From the NCBI RefSeq assembly GCF_000685155.1, contig NZ_JMIY01000007.1, positions 237,041 through 301,040 on the forward strand: 64,000 bases of DNA, given 5' to 3'. Each line of letters starts with the position of its first letter. Within the stretch, counting starts at the first letter, position 1. This document shows, one piece after another, positions 54,970 through 62,743 of this stretch. The notes beneath the pieces are model-generated. The model was not told where the DNA came from. It saw only the letters and a program-made list of their open reading frames with translations, and ran no database searches. Source of the DNA: Candidatus Methanoperedens nitratireducens. GTDB taxonomy: Archaea > Halobacteriota > Methanosarcinia > Methanosarcinales > Methanoperedenaceae. Position numbers and translations under genes: made by a program.

Positions 54970-56105
54970 CCGTAAAAATTGTTAAAGCCAAAAAATATGA
55001 TGTAAAATCTCTGGAGAGTCTGATCCGGGATGCAATTAAGGACATCGGATCGGACTTAAAGAACAAGAAAACCGTACTCCTTAAACCCAATATAGTCATA
55101 GCCGCAAAACCGGGCTCAGCAATAATAACCCATCCTGCTGTCGTGGAAGCCCTGATAAACGTGCTTGAAGAGAATGGTTTCGAAGATATTATCATTGGGG
55201 AAGGGCCAGGCGTGGGTGCCGACGAGGCTAAAGCGTTTGAGGTATCAGGCTACAGCAAACTCGCTGCAAAAAAGAATGTGAAGCTTATAAATCTCAATAA
55301 AGCCGAACGCACCGAATTAAAATGGAAATACGGTATCATAAAAATCCCGAAAATCGTCCTTGAGGCTGACCTGTATATCAATCTGCCAAAGATGAAAACC
55401 CACGGTCAGACAGCAGTAACCCTTGCCATGAAGAACCAGAAAGGGCTTTTATCCCGCGCCGACAAGCAAAAGTTCCACAAGCTCGGTCTTCATGAACCGC
55501 TGGTTGAATTAGCCAGAGTAATAAAACCGCATCTAACTATTGTCGATGCCATCGAAGGTATGGAAGGGGAAGGGCCGCTCAACGGGAAAAAGAAAAAGGT
55601 AGGCGCTCTGGTGATCGGTACGGATCAGGTAGAAACAGACGCGATATGCTGCGACATTATGGGCATAGACCCTGAAAAGGTAGGGCATATAATAGAAGGG
55701 ATAAAACAGAATATCGGCCCTGAAGTACCTGATTTAATAGGCGATGACATAAAAGAAGTCAGAGCGAAATTCAAACAGGCAAATGAAAAATATGGAAAAT
55801 TCCTGAACGTTTATTCCTGGAGAAATCCCTATGCATGTTCCATGTGCATAGACTCGTTTTCCCTTGCTGTGAGATCCTCGATATGGAGCCCGAAATACTG
55901 GCTGACGTTCCTGCCAAGATTTACATACTACGCTGTGCTGAAGCATCTATACATAATCCAGGGTAAGCACGCTAAAATACCCGATATGAAAGGAAAAGTG
56001 ATATGTCTTGGGGATTGCACCAGAGAGATCGCAGAAAAGAACAACCTCAGACACATAAAAGGCTGCCCGCCGAATTCCAGAGAAATTCTTGATAATCTTC
56101 GTTGA
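54966..56105 (+). CDS. DUF362 domain protein (second of two)
   Basis: 379 residues. DUF362 features: KTVLLKPNIVIAAKPGSAII (about 37-56), ADLYINLPKMKTHGQTAVTL (about 136-155), AMKNQKGLLSRADKQKFHKL and LTIVDAIEGMEGEGPLNGKK. The C-terminal part has a few cysteines (PYACSMCIDSF, CLGDCTREI, KGCPPNS) that could bind a metal or cluster. It is longer than the DUF362 protein at 36170 and only distantly similar. It ends the GT4/methyltransferase operon. The function of the family is unknown. Confidence 0.82.
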   Translation: MTVKIVKAKKYDVKSLESLIRDAIKDIGSDLKNKKTVLLKPNIVIAAKPGSAIITHPAVVEALINVLEENGFEDIIIGEGPGVGADEAKAFEVSGYSKLAAKKNVKLINLNKAERTELKWKYGIIKIPKIVLEADLYINLPKMKTHGQTAVTLAMKNQKGLLSRADKQKFHKLGLHEPLVELARVIKPHLTIVDAIEGMEGEGPLNGKKKKVGALVIGTDQVETDAICCDIMGIDPEKVGHIIEGIKQNIGPEVPDLIGDDIKEVRAKFKQANEKYGKFLNVYSWRNPYACSMCIDSFSLAVRSSIWSPKYWLTFLPRFTYYAVLKHLYIIQGKHAKIPDMKGKVICLGDCTREIAEKNNLRHIKGCPPNSREILDNLR

Positions 56106-56120
56106 GTACGTATTCCGTTA

Positions 56121-57197
56121 TCAAACCGCCCTCATCCCGACCCTGACCAGGGTTCCAAGATTACATAGCATATTTGTATAATGTGCATTGGCCATAGGAC
56201 AGTAGCATTCCTTATTTTTTATGCTTTTCCTCTGTTTATAAGCATTACTATTAAACCAGACCTTTTTGAAATCATAATCTACTTCTCTCACATTTCCGAT
56301 CGGGTCTGCCTTTATACAGCATGTCCAGACATCCCCATCCGGGGCAATGTGAGCAGAAGCGAAACCTGCATAGCATGGGAGAATCTGTTGCTTTTTTCTC
56401 AGGGTCGCTTTTACATGATTATAATACTCAAGGCGAAAAGCCTGCATCACCTTTGGGATTCCGGAGTACATCCCCTGTTCAACTTGATTGATGAGGAAAT
56501 CTATTGATTTTGTGTAATCCTCTACTGAAGGCGTAATTCCAGTTCCAACTGTATCCAGCTCTACTCTTTCCTCTGCAATCTCTGTTATATATGAATCAGG
56601 GCTTTTATCTATAAAATAATTATATATCTGTGAAATATCGCTCACATTATAGTTTGATATAACAGTATGTATACCTAAACTGAAATCAGGGTAATCAAGA
56701 GCACGCAATGCTTCATATGTTCTCAAAGCCTTTTTGAAGTTGTTCTTTACATTTCTGATATAATCATGCCTCTCTCCTATTCCATCTATTGAAAGATTGA
56801 TAATAATCTTTGTTCCTGTGCAGCTTTTAATTATTTCTTCGACCTTACCGGGAATAGTATTATACAGAATTCCATTTGTTGGTATATTGATAATTCCAGG
56901 CTTAAAATGATTATACGCACTATGACAGATCTCTACAATATCATCTCTTAAAAATGGTTCTCCACCGCTGATGGTTAGCCAGTATGGCGATCTACCGATT
57001 GATTTAAACGTTTTATCAAATTCATCTGTTGTAAATTCATCGGTTCTCTTCTTCCAGACATTGCATGTCTTACATCTGGAATTGCAATGATATGTTATAC
57101 TCACAGTTAAATTGAGAGGGAGAATTCTTGGATAATTATACTCTCTGAAAAGCTTATACTGCGGTATTTTTGAAATTACTTCATACGTTTTTTTCAT
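56121..57197 (-). CDS. Radical SAM protein with SPASM-like C-terminus
   Basis: 358 residues. The radical SAM motif is CNSRCKTCNVW (CxxxCxxC, about 38-48), followed by WLTISGGEPFLRDDIVEICH (GGEP) and GIINIPTNGILYNTIP. The C-terminal domain is cysteine-rich: LPCYAGFASAHIAPDGDVWT, then CCIKADPIGNV and CYCPMANAHYTNMLC, a SPASM/twitch pattern for auxiliary Fe-S clusters. Such enzymes modify peptides, sugars or lipids. It lies 22 bp after the GT2 gene on the same strand, so glycan- or lipid-linked chemistry is likely. Confidence 0.88.
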   Translation of the reverse strand: MKKTYEVISKIPQYKLFREYNYPRILPLNLTVSITYHCNSRCKTCNVWKKRTDEFTTDEFDKTFKSIGRSPYWLTISGGEPFLRDDIVEICHSAYNHFKPGIINIPTNGILYNTIPGKVEEIIKSCTGTKIIINLSIDGIGERHDYIRNVKNNFKKALRTYEALRALDYPDFSLGIHTVISNYNVSDISQIYNYFIDKSPDSYITEIAEERVELDTVGTGITPSVEDYTKSIDFLINQVEQGMYSGIPKVMQAFRLEYYNHVKATLRKKQQILPCYAGFASAHIAPDGDVWTCCIKADPIGNVREVDYDFKKVWFNSNAYKQRKSIKNKECYCPMANAHYTNMLCNLGTLVRVGMRAV

Positions 57198-57219
57198 TTT
57201 TCAGCGATACCTACCAGTA

Positions 57220-58458
57220 TTATAAATAAATATATAAAAATTTAAATAATTTTTCGGGCAACCCATTTCCTAGTATTATTACAAGAGGTACCAGGGGCAC
57301 CAGCTTCATCAATATCTTATGTTGTTTTTTCAATTCTTGTGTCTTTTCTTTAGTTGGGTACTGTTGGGAATTAGATTCTATAGAAGTTTTGGATAGAATA
57401 GTCTCTGGTTTAACCAGGATTGAGGTGGATGTATCTACCATAAATGATGATTCTAATTGTATTTGCGATTTTGAAAAAGACGCAGTCTGCTGGTTTATTA
57501 GGGACCATAATTTTATTCTATCTACAATAGGAGTGGTAAGATATGTACCCGGATTATAATCTTTAGTTATTTCTGGAACAACCCCTTTTGTCGTTTCTGC
57601 CATGTCCCATATAAAAGGATTCTCATTTTTTATATTAAAATCATACAAACCGAGTGCTCTTCCATAAAGTTCCAAAATAATAGCGAAAAGTGTCCATATT
57701 ATATTTTTCGGCGTTAACTCTAAACCCTGAAGCATTAACTTTAGTACATCTAATTTTTTCATGCTGGAGGGTGCATACCCTTTTGTTTTCTTAAGATGTA
57801 GATGTCCTGCAAATATTCTTCGTCTCTGTTTAAGAAAATCTGAAATGGTCTCAGGCCCTTTATTGTAAACATTGGCGTCTGGAGCATATACTAGTTCGTA
57901 TCCTTTCTCTCTAATAAGTGCCTCTACGAAGGCCTCATCTACAGCGGTATCATTCGGAATCTCCGTTATCAGATCTCTTCTAAAAGCTACTAATTCACCC
58001 AATTTCGGATGTCTCAGAGCAAGTTTATGGTGCATGTCCCATAATAAATGCACAGTAAAGCCCATAAATGTGTTCGAATCGTTTACTGGAATCGGATGAC
58101 CTCCAGTCATGCCTACCTCCGGGTTTTTAAAAGGCTCAGTTAGATTTTCTATTGTATCGATTGCAGGAATAGTATCTCCACTTTCCAGCACCAGTATATC
58201 GCCACTGGCATATTTTAAGAAGAGGTTTATTGCAGAAGCTTTACCTTCTCTCTTTTCCTGTTTGATTAAAACTATTTTAGGGTTTGAGTTTAAAAAATGA
58301 TGTTCGATAATATCGTTTGTTTTATCACTACATGCAGATGATACAACTATAATCTCTTTGATATATTTCGTAGTCTCCTGGTTTAATAGTGAATTTAGCA
58401 AATCCCTGATATTCTTCTCCTCGTTGTAGACGCAGACACCTATGCTTATTGTAAGCAT
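57220..58458 (-). CDS. Glycosyltransferase family 2 protein with C-terminal membrane segment
   Basis: 412 residues. The GT2 start ISIGVCVYNEEKNIRDLLNS (about 4-23), the EIIVVSSACSDKTNDIIEHH strand and the DILVLESGDTIPAIDTIENL stretch are visible; the usual DxD is replaced by ESGDT, so metal binding may be altered. Later RQRRRIFAGHLHLKKT carries the Q(R)xRW-like motif of processive-type GT2 (RRRIF). There is a hydrophobic region about 235-255 and another at the C-terminus (LMKLVPLVPLVIILGNGLPE). It precedes the radical SAM gene by 22 bp. Confidence 0.83.
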   Translation of the reverse strand: MLTISIGVCVYNEEKNIRDLLNSLLNQETTKYIKEIIVVSSACSDKTNDIIEHHFLNSNPKIVLIKQEKREGKASAINLFLKYASGDILVLESGDTIPAIDTIENLTEPFKNPEVGMTGGHPIPVNDSNTFMGFTVHLLWDMHHKLALRHPKLGELVAFRRDLITEIPNDTAVDEAFVEALIREKGYELVYAPDANVYNKGPETISDFLKQRRRIFAGHLHLKKTKGYAPSSMKKLDVLKLMLQGLELTPKNIIWTLFAIILELYGRALGLYDFNIKNENPFIWDMAETTKGVVPEITKDYNPGTYLTTPIVDRIKLWSLINQQTASFSKSQIQLESSFMVDTSTSILVKPETILSKTSIESNSQQYPTKEKTQELKKQHKILMKLVPLVPLVIILGNGLPEKLFKFLYIYL

Positions 58459-58873
58459 TTTATAACCCCTTCTCAGATAATACCGAAATGGATCGATCTT
58501 ACATTAATCCCACTTTTTTCCTGTGCCAGGGTTAACAGTTTACTCAAGCATCGCCCGCATTACTGCAAGGGACGCAATTAGTTCCACCATTCTATACTTC
58601 ATATTATCTCTCCTGTAATTTATTCAGAACTGTATTACATAAACACATAATACAACTCATTAAACCATATATATTTATCGCTTGGAAAAAATATTATTAG
58701 TATAATACTCATCATTATCATGGATAAAAAATTTATTAGGATAAATCCCGTATTCAGTACCCCTGGATTTAAAACGGCCAGGACGAATAAAAAATTAATT
58801 AAGCTATACACTCTCTAAAAGGTACGGAATATACGATAAATCAGGGCTAATCCCCTTATTTATGCCCGTAAAT
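58459..58873. other. 415-bp intergenic region upstream of the GT2 gene
   Basis: AT-rich. It holds a possible 20-codon frame on the minus strand (58540-58602, reported separately) and, further up, a TATA-like AAATATATATGG (about 58662-58675, minus strand) that could start the GT2 transcript. A 32-codon frame on the plus strand at 58720 has no ribosome site and is not accepted. No RNA gene or repeat is recognised. Confidence 0.45.
58540..58602 (-). CDS. Possible small ORF (20 aa) upstream of the GT2 gene
   Basis: ATG at 58602 is preceded by AGGAGAGATAAT, a good ribosome site. The frame reads MKYRMVELIASLAVMRAMLE then stop. It lies about 80 nt before the GT2 start on the same strand, so it could be a leader peptide or a small amphipathic protein. 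It is too short to judge by codon use and has no recognised relatives. Chance cannot be excluded. Confidence 0.3.
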   Translation of the reverse strand: MKYRMVELIASLAVMRAMLE

Positions 58874-59575
58874 TTATTGGTGGGAGGAAATCACAGAATA
58901 CCTGTATAGTTTAATTAAATGTTGCACATAGTTTAAATGTTCCTTCCAGTTTAACTTGCTCTCGCCCTTATATCTATTCTTGAAGGTGAAAGGAATTTCC
59001 TTGATATTGATATATCTTCCTTTAACTATAATCTCCAGCATTATTTTATAACCGATTGGAGAGAGTTCAATCCCATCAATAACAGTTCTTTTTAAAAAAA
59101 AGAAGCCACTCATCGGATCACTGACATCTGTTAATGGCCTTGCAAGTATAGTTGCTCCCCGACTGATCATTTTTCTGCTAAGCGGCCACTTTTCGATTTT
59201 TTCTTTTCTTATATATCGACTTGCGATTACAAACTCTGATTCACCATCCAGCAGGGGCCTGATAAGTTCTGGAATCATCTCCGGAGGATGGCTTAAATCA
59301 GCATCCATCACCCCAATTATATTGGATCCAGTATATTTAAATCCTTGTATTATTGCGCTGCTTAAACCCTCTTTACGCCTTCGGTGAAGTACCTTAATCT
59401 TATTATTCTTTATCGAGAGTTCGTCGGCAATCTCTCCGGTTCCATCAGGAGAGTTATCATCCACGATTACAATATCTCCTTGCAATAAATTATCATTAAA
59501 CACTGAGAAAATAGCATCCACCACTATTGGCAAATTATCTTTTTCATTATATGTAGGAATTATAATTGTTATCAT
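58874..59575 (-). CDS. Dolichol-phosphate mannosyltransferase-like GT2 (DPM1 type)
   Basis: 233 residues, a typical length for the soluble catalytic domain. It starts ITIIIPTYNEKDNLPIVVDA, with DIVIVDDNSPDGTGEIADEL (about 34-53), the catalytic VMDADLSHPPEMIPELI (DAD, about 89-105) and VIASRYIRKEKIEKWPLSRK. The end is NRYKGESKLNWKEHLNYVQH, as in DPM1. It makes polyprenyl-phosphate sugar in the cytoplasm, the donor the GT-C enzymes of this locus would use. There is no membrane domain, so its membrane partner must be separate. Three ATACGTTTTTTT repeats lie just upstream. Confidence 0.9.
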   Translation of the reverse strand: MITIIIPTYNEKDNLPIVVDAIFSVFNDNLLQGDIVIVDDNSPDGTGEIADELSIKNNKIKVLHRRRKEGLSSAIIQGFKYTGSNIIGVMDADLSHPPEMIPELIRPLLDGESEFVIASRYIRKEKIEKWPLSRKMISRGATILARPLTDVSDPMSGFFFLKRTVIDGIELSPIGYKIMLEIIVKGRYINIKEIPFTFKNRYKGESKLNWKEHLNYVQHLIKLYRYSVISSHQ

Positions 59576-59589
59576 TTTTATTCCCTTTC

Positions 59590-59637
59590 ATACGTTTTTT
59601 TATACGTTTTTTTATTCCTTTCTTTATACGTTTTTTT
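59590..59637. repeat. Three copies of ATACGTTTTTTT upstream of the DPM1-like gene
   Basis: ATACGTTTTTTT occurs at 59590, 59602 and 59626 (minus strand AAAAAAACGTAT). The first two are spaced 12 bp apart and the third 24 bp further, that is, on a 12-bp grid. They lie 15-60 nt before the GT2 start, where a promoter or operator would be. On the minus strand ACGTATAAA resembles a TATA box. They could equally be T-runs acting as terminators for plus-strand transcripts. Confidence 0.55.
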
Positions 59638-59788
59638 GCAGGTCAGGACTAACAGAGACAGGAGTTTGATATTTGTAGTATAAATTGATGATATTAGGTC
59701 GTGTATTGAACAACCAGCCCGGGCATAAGATCTGTGTTATCCAGATCATATCTTTCACTATTTTTAGTGTCTCAGATAACCCCCACAT
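59624..59788 (-). CDS. Possible small protein (54 aa) upstream of the DPM1-like gene
   Basis: ATG at 59788 is preceded by GAGGGATTGTATC, a good ribosome site, with a TATA-like AGATATATATAG about 10-20 nt further. The frame encodes 54 residues (MWGLSETLKIVKDMIWITQI, then a CPGWLF segment and ending PDLQKNV), moderately hydrophobic in its first half. It ends 48 nt before the DPM1-like gene on the same strand. No family is recognised. It could be a small membrane-associated partner of the soluble GT2 or a decayed gene end. Confidence 0.42.
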   Translation of the reverse strand: MWGLSETLKIVKDMIWITQILCPGWLFNTRPNIINLYYKYQTPVSVSPDLQKNV

Positions 59789-59955
59789 GATACAATCCCT
59801 CTATATATATCTGTTGGCTTAAATACTTTTAAGTATTATAATCATCATCACTAAAAAAACCTGTTCAATTCAATTTTGGATTTGAATTGTATTTAGAGCA
59901 GCAATTAGATCGGAACTCTACTTGTTTTACGTAATACCTAACTTTGATCGAATGT

Positions 59956-61239
59956 TTATTTTCTATATTTTTTAGCTATATATACGGCAGCCAGCAGTCC
60001 AATTACCGACATTATAATTTTGAAACCCCGGGCAGATTTAGGTACTTCGAGGAGCAATGAAGTAGCTATTGTTGATTCATCGTTTAAAACATATAGCAAC
60101 CAGGCATCTGAACCTCCCGCGCCATAGCTGAACGTAGTCCCTGATATTATATATCCACCGTCAGAGGTTTGCTGTACAGAGGCTGCTGACTCGTTGTTTA
60201 CTCCACCAAAGGTCTTGTCCCACAGTCTGCTTCCATTAGCATCGGTCTTGATCAGCCAGGCGTCTGATCCACCTGCGCCATAGCTGAACGTAGTCCCTGA
60301 TATTATATACCCGTCGTCAGAGGTTTGCTGTATTGAGGATGCCCATTCGTTATTTACTCCACCAAAGGTCTTATCCCATAGTCTACTCCCGTTAGCATCA
60401 GTCTTTAGCAGCCAGGCATCCGAGCCGCCTGCTCCATATGTAAACGTAGTCCCAGCGATTATATACCCGTCGTCAGATGTCTTCTGTATAGAAGCTGCAG
60501 ATTCGTTACCTGTTCCTCCAAAAGTCTTATCCCACAGTCTGCTTCCATTAGCATCGGTCTTGATCAGCCAGGCGTCTGATCCGCCTGCTCCATAGCTGAA
60601 CGTAGTTCCTGCTATTATATATCCGCCGTCCGATGTTTGCTGTACTGAGGCTGCCCATTCATTTTCTATCCCTCCGAATGTTTTATCCCAAAGTCTATTT
60701 CCATTGGCATCTGTCTTGATCAGCCAAGCATCTGATTCGCCTGCTCCATATGTGAACGTGGTCCCTGCAATTATATACCCACCGTCCGATGTCTGCTGTA
60801 CTGAAGCCGCTGATTCGTTATTTATTCCACCAAAAGTCTTATCCCACAGCCTTTTTCCACCAGAATCAGTTTTGATAATCCAGGCATCTGAGCCGCCTTC
60901 TCCATATGTGAACGTTGTCCCTGCGATTATGTACCCGCCATCCGAGGTTTGCTGTACAGAAGCTGCCGATTCGTTGTTTATTCCACCAAATGTCCTGTCC
61001 CACAGCCTGCTTCCATTAGCATCGATCTTTAGCAGCCAGGCATCTGAGCCTCCGGCTCCATATGTGAACGTAGTTCCTGCTATTATGTACCCGCCATCCG
61101 AGGTTTGCTGTACAGAAGCCGCTGATTCGTTATTTACTCCTCCAAAGGTTTTATCCCATGCAGGAACCGCGCCATGCACTGCACTGGCAAGCAGGAAACC
61201 AAGCAGTGCGGCAATTATTATAGCTTTTTTATGATACAT
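59956..61239 (-). CDS. Secreted seven-blade repeat protein with C-terminal anchor
   Basis: 427 residues from ATG at 61239 (signal peptide YHKKAIIIAALLGFLLASAV); the frame extends 4 codons to a TTG. Seven repeats of 52 residues follow, each WDKTFGG(I/V)NNESAASVQQTSDGGYIIAGTT plus an AWLLKTDANGSRL end, so a seven-bladed beta-propeller is likely. Blades are nearly identical. The C-terminus has a short linker, then ARGF, a hydrophobic helix (IIMSVIGLLAAVYIA) and KKYRK, a layout like archaeal CTERM sorting signals, though no known sorting motif is firmly matched. It is probably a surface protein for adhesion or ligand binding. Confidence 0.8.
   Translation of the reverse strand: MYHKKAIIIAALLGFLLASAVHGAVPAWDKTFGGVNNESAASVQQTSDGGYIIAGTTFTYGAGGSDAWLLKIDANGSRLWDRTFGGINNESAASVQQTSDGGYIIAGTTFTYGEGGSDAWIIKTDSGGKRLWDKTFGGINNESAASVQQTSDGGYIIAGTTFTYGAGESDAWLIKTDANGNRLWDKTFGGIENEWAASVQQTSDGGYIIAGTTFSYGAGGSDAWLIKTDANGSRLWDKTFGGTGNESAASIQKTSDDGYIIAGTTFTYGAGGSDAWLLKTDANGSRLWDKTFGGVNNEWASSIQQTSDDGYIISGTTFSYGAGGSDAWLIKTDANGSRLWDKTFGGVNNESAASVQQTSDGGYIISGTTFSYGAGGSDAWLLYVLNDESTIATSLLLEVPKSARGFKIIMSVIGLLAAVYIAKKYRK
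60097..61158. repeat. Seven tandem 156-bp coding repeats
   Basis: The DNA of the propeller gene consists of six full and one shortened 156-bp unit, each starting at the WDKTFGG codons. They are highly similar also at third codon positions (for example the recurring CCATATGTGAACGT and TTTATCCCACAG-type stretches), pointing to recent amplification or gene conversion. Copy-number change would add or remove whole blades. Confidence 0.85.
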
Positions 61240-61389
61240 AACATCCCACAATTTTATTATCAGTAAGTGGACTTCCCCTTTTATGCCGTAGCATAAGAGA
61301 AATAGCGCGGGGACGCCAGGAAGTCCATGAGTATTATCACGCAGCAGGTTTATATATTTTGTTAAATGAGCTCATCATTGCCTCTGCAA

Positions 61390-61716
61390 TTATGCCTTCT
61401 TCATATCCACGGATGTCTTATTTTTTTTAATAGTCGTCTCTCCAAGTAATCTCTTTATCATTGGCGCATCCCCGAACACATCCTCCCGTTTGCCCTTTCC
61501 ATTGATATAGACCGCAACAAGTATTATTGTTAAGCCAATCTGTGGATTAGCTTCTGTTATACTCAGTCCTATCAATGCAAGAGCGCCTGCAGCCATACCC
61601 CGCAGGGCGCCTCTTCGATATGATTCTATTTTAGTTCGATGATAGATACGGATATCCCGCAGAGTAAGAAAAATAATCACTATAAACCCGAACGCTGCAA
61701 TATATACGTACACCAT
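61390..61716 (-). CDS. Small membrane protein downstream of HARP
   Basis: 108 residues from ATG at 61716, 2 nt after the stop of the HARP gene (a GTG 4 codons earlier would overlap it). Three hydrophobic segments: VYVYIAAFGFIVIIFLTL (about 2-19), ALRGMAAGALALIGL (about 40-54) and IGLTIILVAVYIN (about 61-73). Between the first and second is a basic stretch (RDIRIYHRTKIESYRRG). The C-terminus is charged and soluble (RLLGETTIKKNKTSVDMKKA). It is not recognised, but the tight coupling with HARP makes co-expression certain if HARP is expressed. Confidence 0.7.
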   Translation of the reverse strand: MVYVYIAAFGFIVIIFLTLRDIRIYHRTKIESYRRGALRGMAAGALALIGLSITEANPQIGLTIILVAVYINGKGKREDVFGDAPMIKRLLGETTIKKNKTSVDMKKA

Positions 61717-61717
61717 G

Positions 61718-62413
61718 CTAGACCACACCTGCCACTTTCTCAGGCTTTGTGCGTTTCAGGTACTCTCTTATCATTGCTGGAAACGATTTTGCATTTACGA
61801 AGCGAAGCCCGAGCTGCTCAGCCCATTTCTGGATGCCCATATCGCTTGCCACCACGGCAGCATCAAGCTCTTTTGCAAGCAAAAGCACATCAATATCAGG
61901 TGCACTATCAAGAATACCATAGCGCAGTGCATTTCTGTATTTGTCCCTGAATTTGCTTATAATCTCACCGATCACATGGCGTTCGATCTCTGGCTCGATC
62001 TCATGCCTTGTCCGTGCCTTGGTAGTGCGGAAGAGACATTCTGTAGCGCCTGCCCAGATCGCTTCCTCGGCAACATCCATACCCTTGTTGATGCGGCCTC
62101 TCATGAAATCCACGTAATCATAGAATATCTTGGCAGGGATTTTCACCTCGTATCTATCAGGGGTTTTTTTGACAAGCCATGTATCTATCTTTGCAAGCAG
62201 ATCTTCATCACAGCCGTTGCTCTTTGAAAATTCTCTCAGCTCATTATATACAGATGGGAACGGGATGTAGCAACTGATCCCGAGATACAGGCGCGCCTCA
62301 GCTATGATATCAAGTATGCTGCCCATTGCAGTACAGAGTGTACCCCCTTCAAGCTCTCGCATCTGGGTATCGGTAAGTGCGCTGGTATCCAATACAAATC
62401 TCTGTCTAATCAT
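61718..62413 (-). CDS. HARP: protein-only RNase P homologue (RNA ligase partner, UPF0278)
   Basis: 231 residues. The PIN-type start [20 protein letters not shown] (catalytic D9) is followed by [20 protein letters not shown] and [20 protein letters not shown]. The C-terminal acidic residues are [20 protein letters not shown] (about 178-197), the DxD...D set of PIN nucleases. This family, first called RNA ligase partner, was shown in Aquifex-type homologues to process tRNA 5' ends. In this window it is separated by about 54 kb from the Pab1020-type ligase at 6838. It is followed by a small membrane protein gene. Confidence 0.92.
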   Translation of the reverse strand: MIRQRFVLDTSALTDTQMRELEGGTLCTAMGSILDIIAEARLYLGISCYIPFPSVYNELREFSKSNGCDEDLLAKIDTWLVKKTPDRYEVKIPAKIFYDYVDFMRGRINKGMDVAEEAIWAGATECLFRTTKARTRHEIEPEIERHVIGEIISKFRDKYRNALRYGILDSAPDIDVLLLAKELDAAVVASDMGIQKWAEQLGLRFVNAKSFPAMIREYLKRTKPEKVAGVV

Positions 62414-62587
62414 GTGAACTATTATTGTATTTTATTACGTTAAATTAGTAGTATTTTTCTTCAGGGTCTGTTTTGCTCAAGAATTGTTCTGGTTATTTAA
62501 GAACTTCACTGTAGATATCGCGCCAAAAACCGATGCAACCGAAAAAAATAATACCCGGCTTCACTATCCTATCTTGAGGTCTGATTA

Positions 62588-62734
62588 ATGACATCTGAAA
62601 AATGCAGCTACTATTCAGAAGAGAAATGCATTGCCGCAGATCTAGTCCCCTGCGATTTCCAGGGAAATGACTTCAAAGAGTGCCTGCGCTACCGACTTTA
62701 TTTCCTGAGACCACAGATGATGCAAATACGCTAA
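62588..62734 (+). CDS. Small cysteine-rich protein (48 aa)
   Basis: ATG at 62588 is preceded by TTGAGGTCTGATTA, a good ribosome site. 48 residues with four cysteines (MTSEKCSYYSEEKCIAADLV, then PCDFQ...FKECLRY), spaced 8, 8 and 10 residues apart, which could bind a metal or cluster. Codon use is like that of the neighbours. It ends 9 bp before the MITE-like element at 62744, so that element may have displaced downstream sequence. No family recognised. Confidence 0.58.
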   Translation: MTSEKCSYYSEEKCIAADLVPCDFQGNDFKECLRYRLYFLRPQMMQIR

Positions 62735-62743
62735 GTGCTATTC

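Larger units (their letters stand above)
59576..59955. other. 380-bp intergenic region with a small ORF and a short tandem motif
   Basis: Between the DPM1-like gene and the repeat surface protein. It contains the threefold motif at 59590-59637 and a possible 54-codon frame (59624-59788), both listed separately, and a TATA-like AGATATATATAG (about 59799-59810, minus strand). The left 130 bp next to the repeat protein gene are AT-rich and hold no recognised gene. Confidence 0.5.

Noticed and set aside
58720-58818. 32-aa frame on the plus strand
   Set aside because: No ribosome site and no recognisable features in an AT-rich gap.
59590-59637. CRISPR or integron-like repeats
   Set aside because: The three units are only 12 bp, with no regular unique spacers.
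60097-61158. CRISPR-like array
   Set aside because: The units are 156-bp in-frame coding repeats of a propeller protein without spacers.
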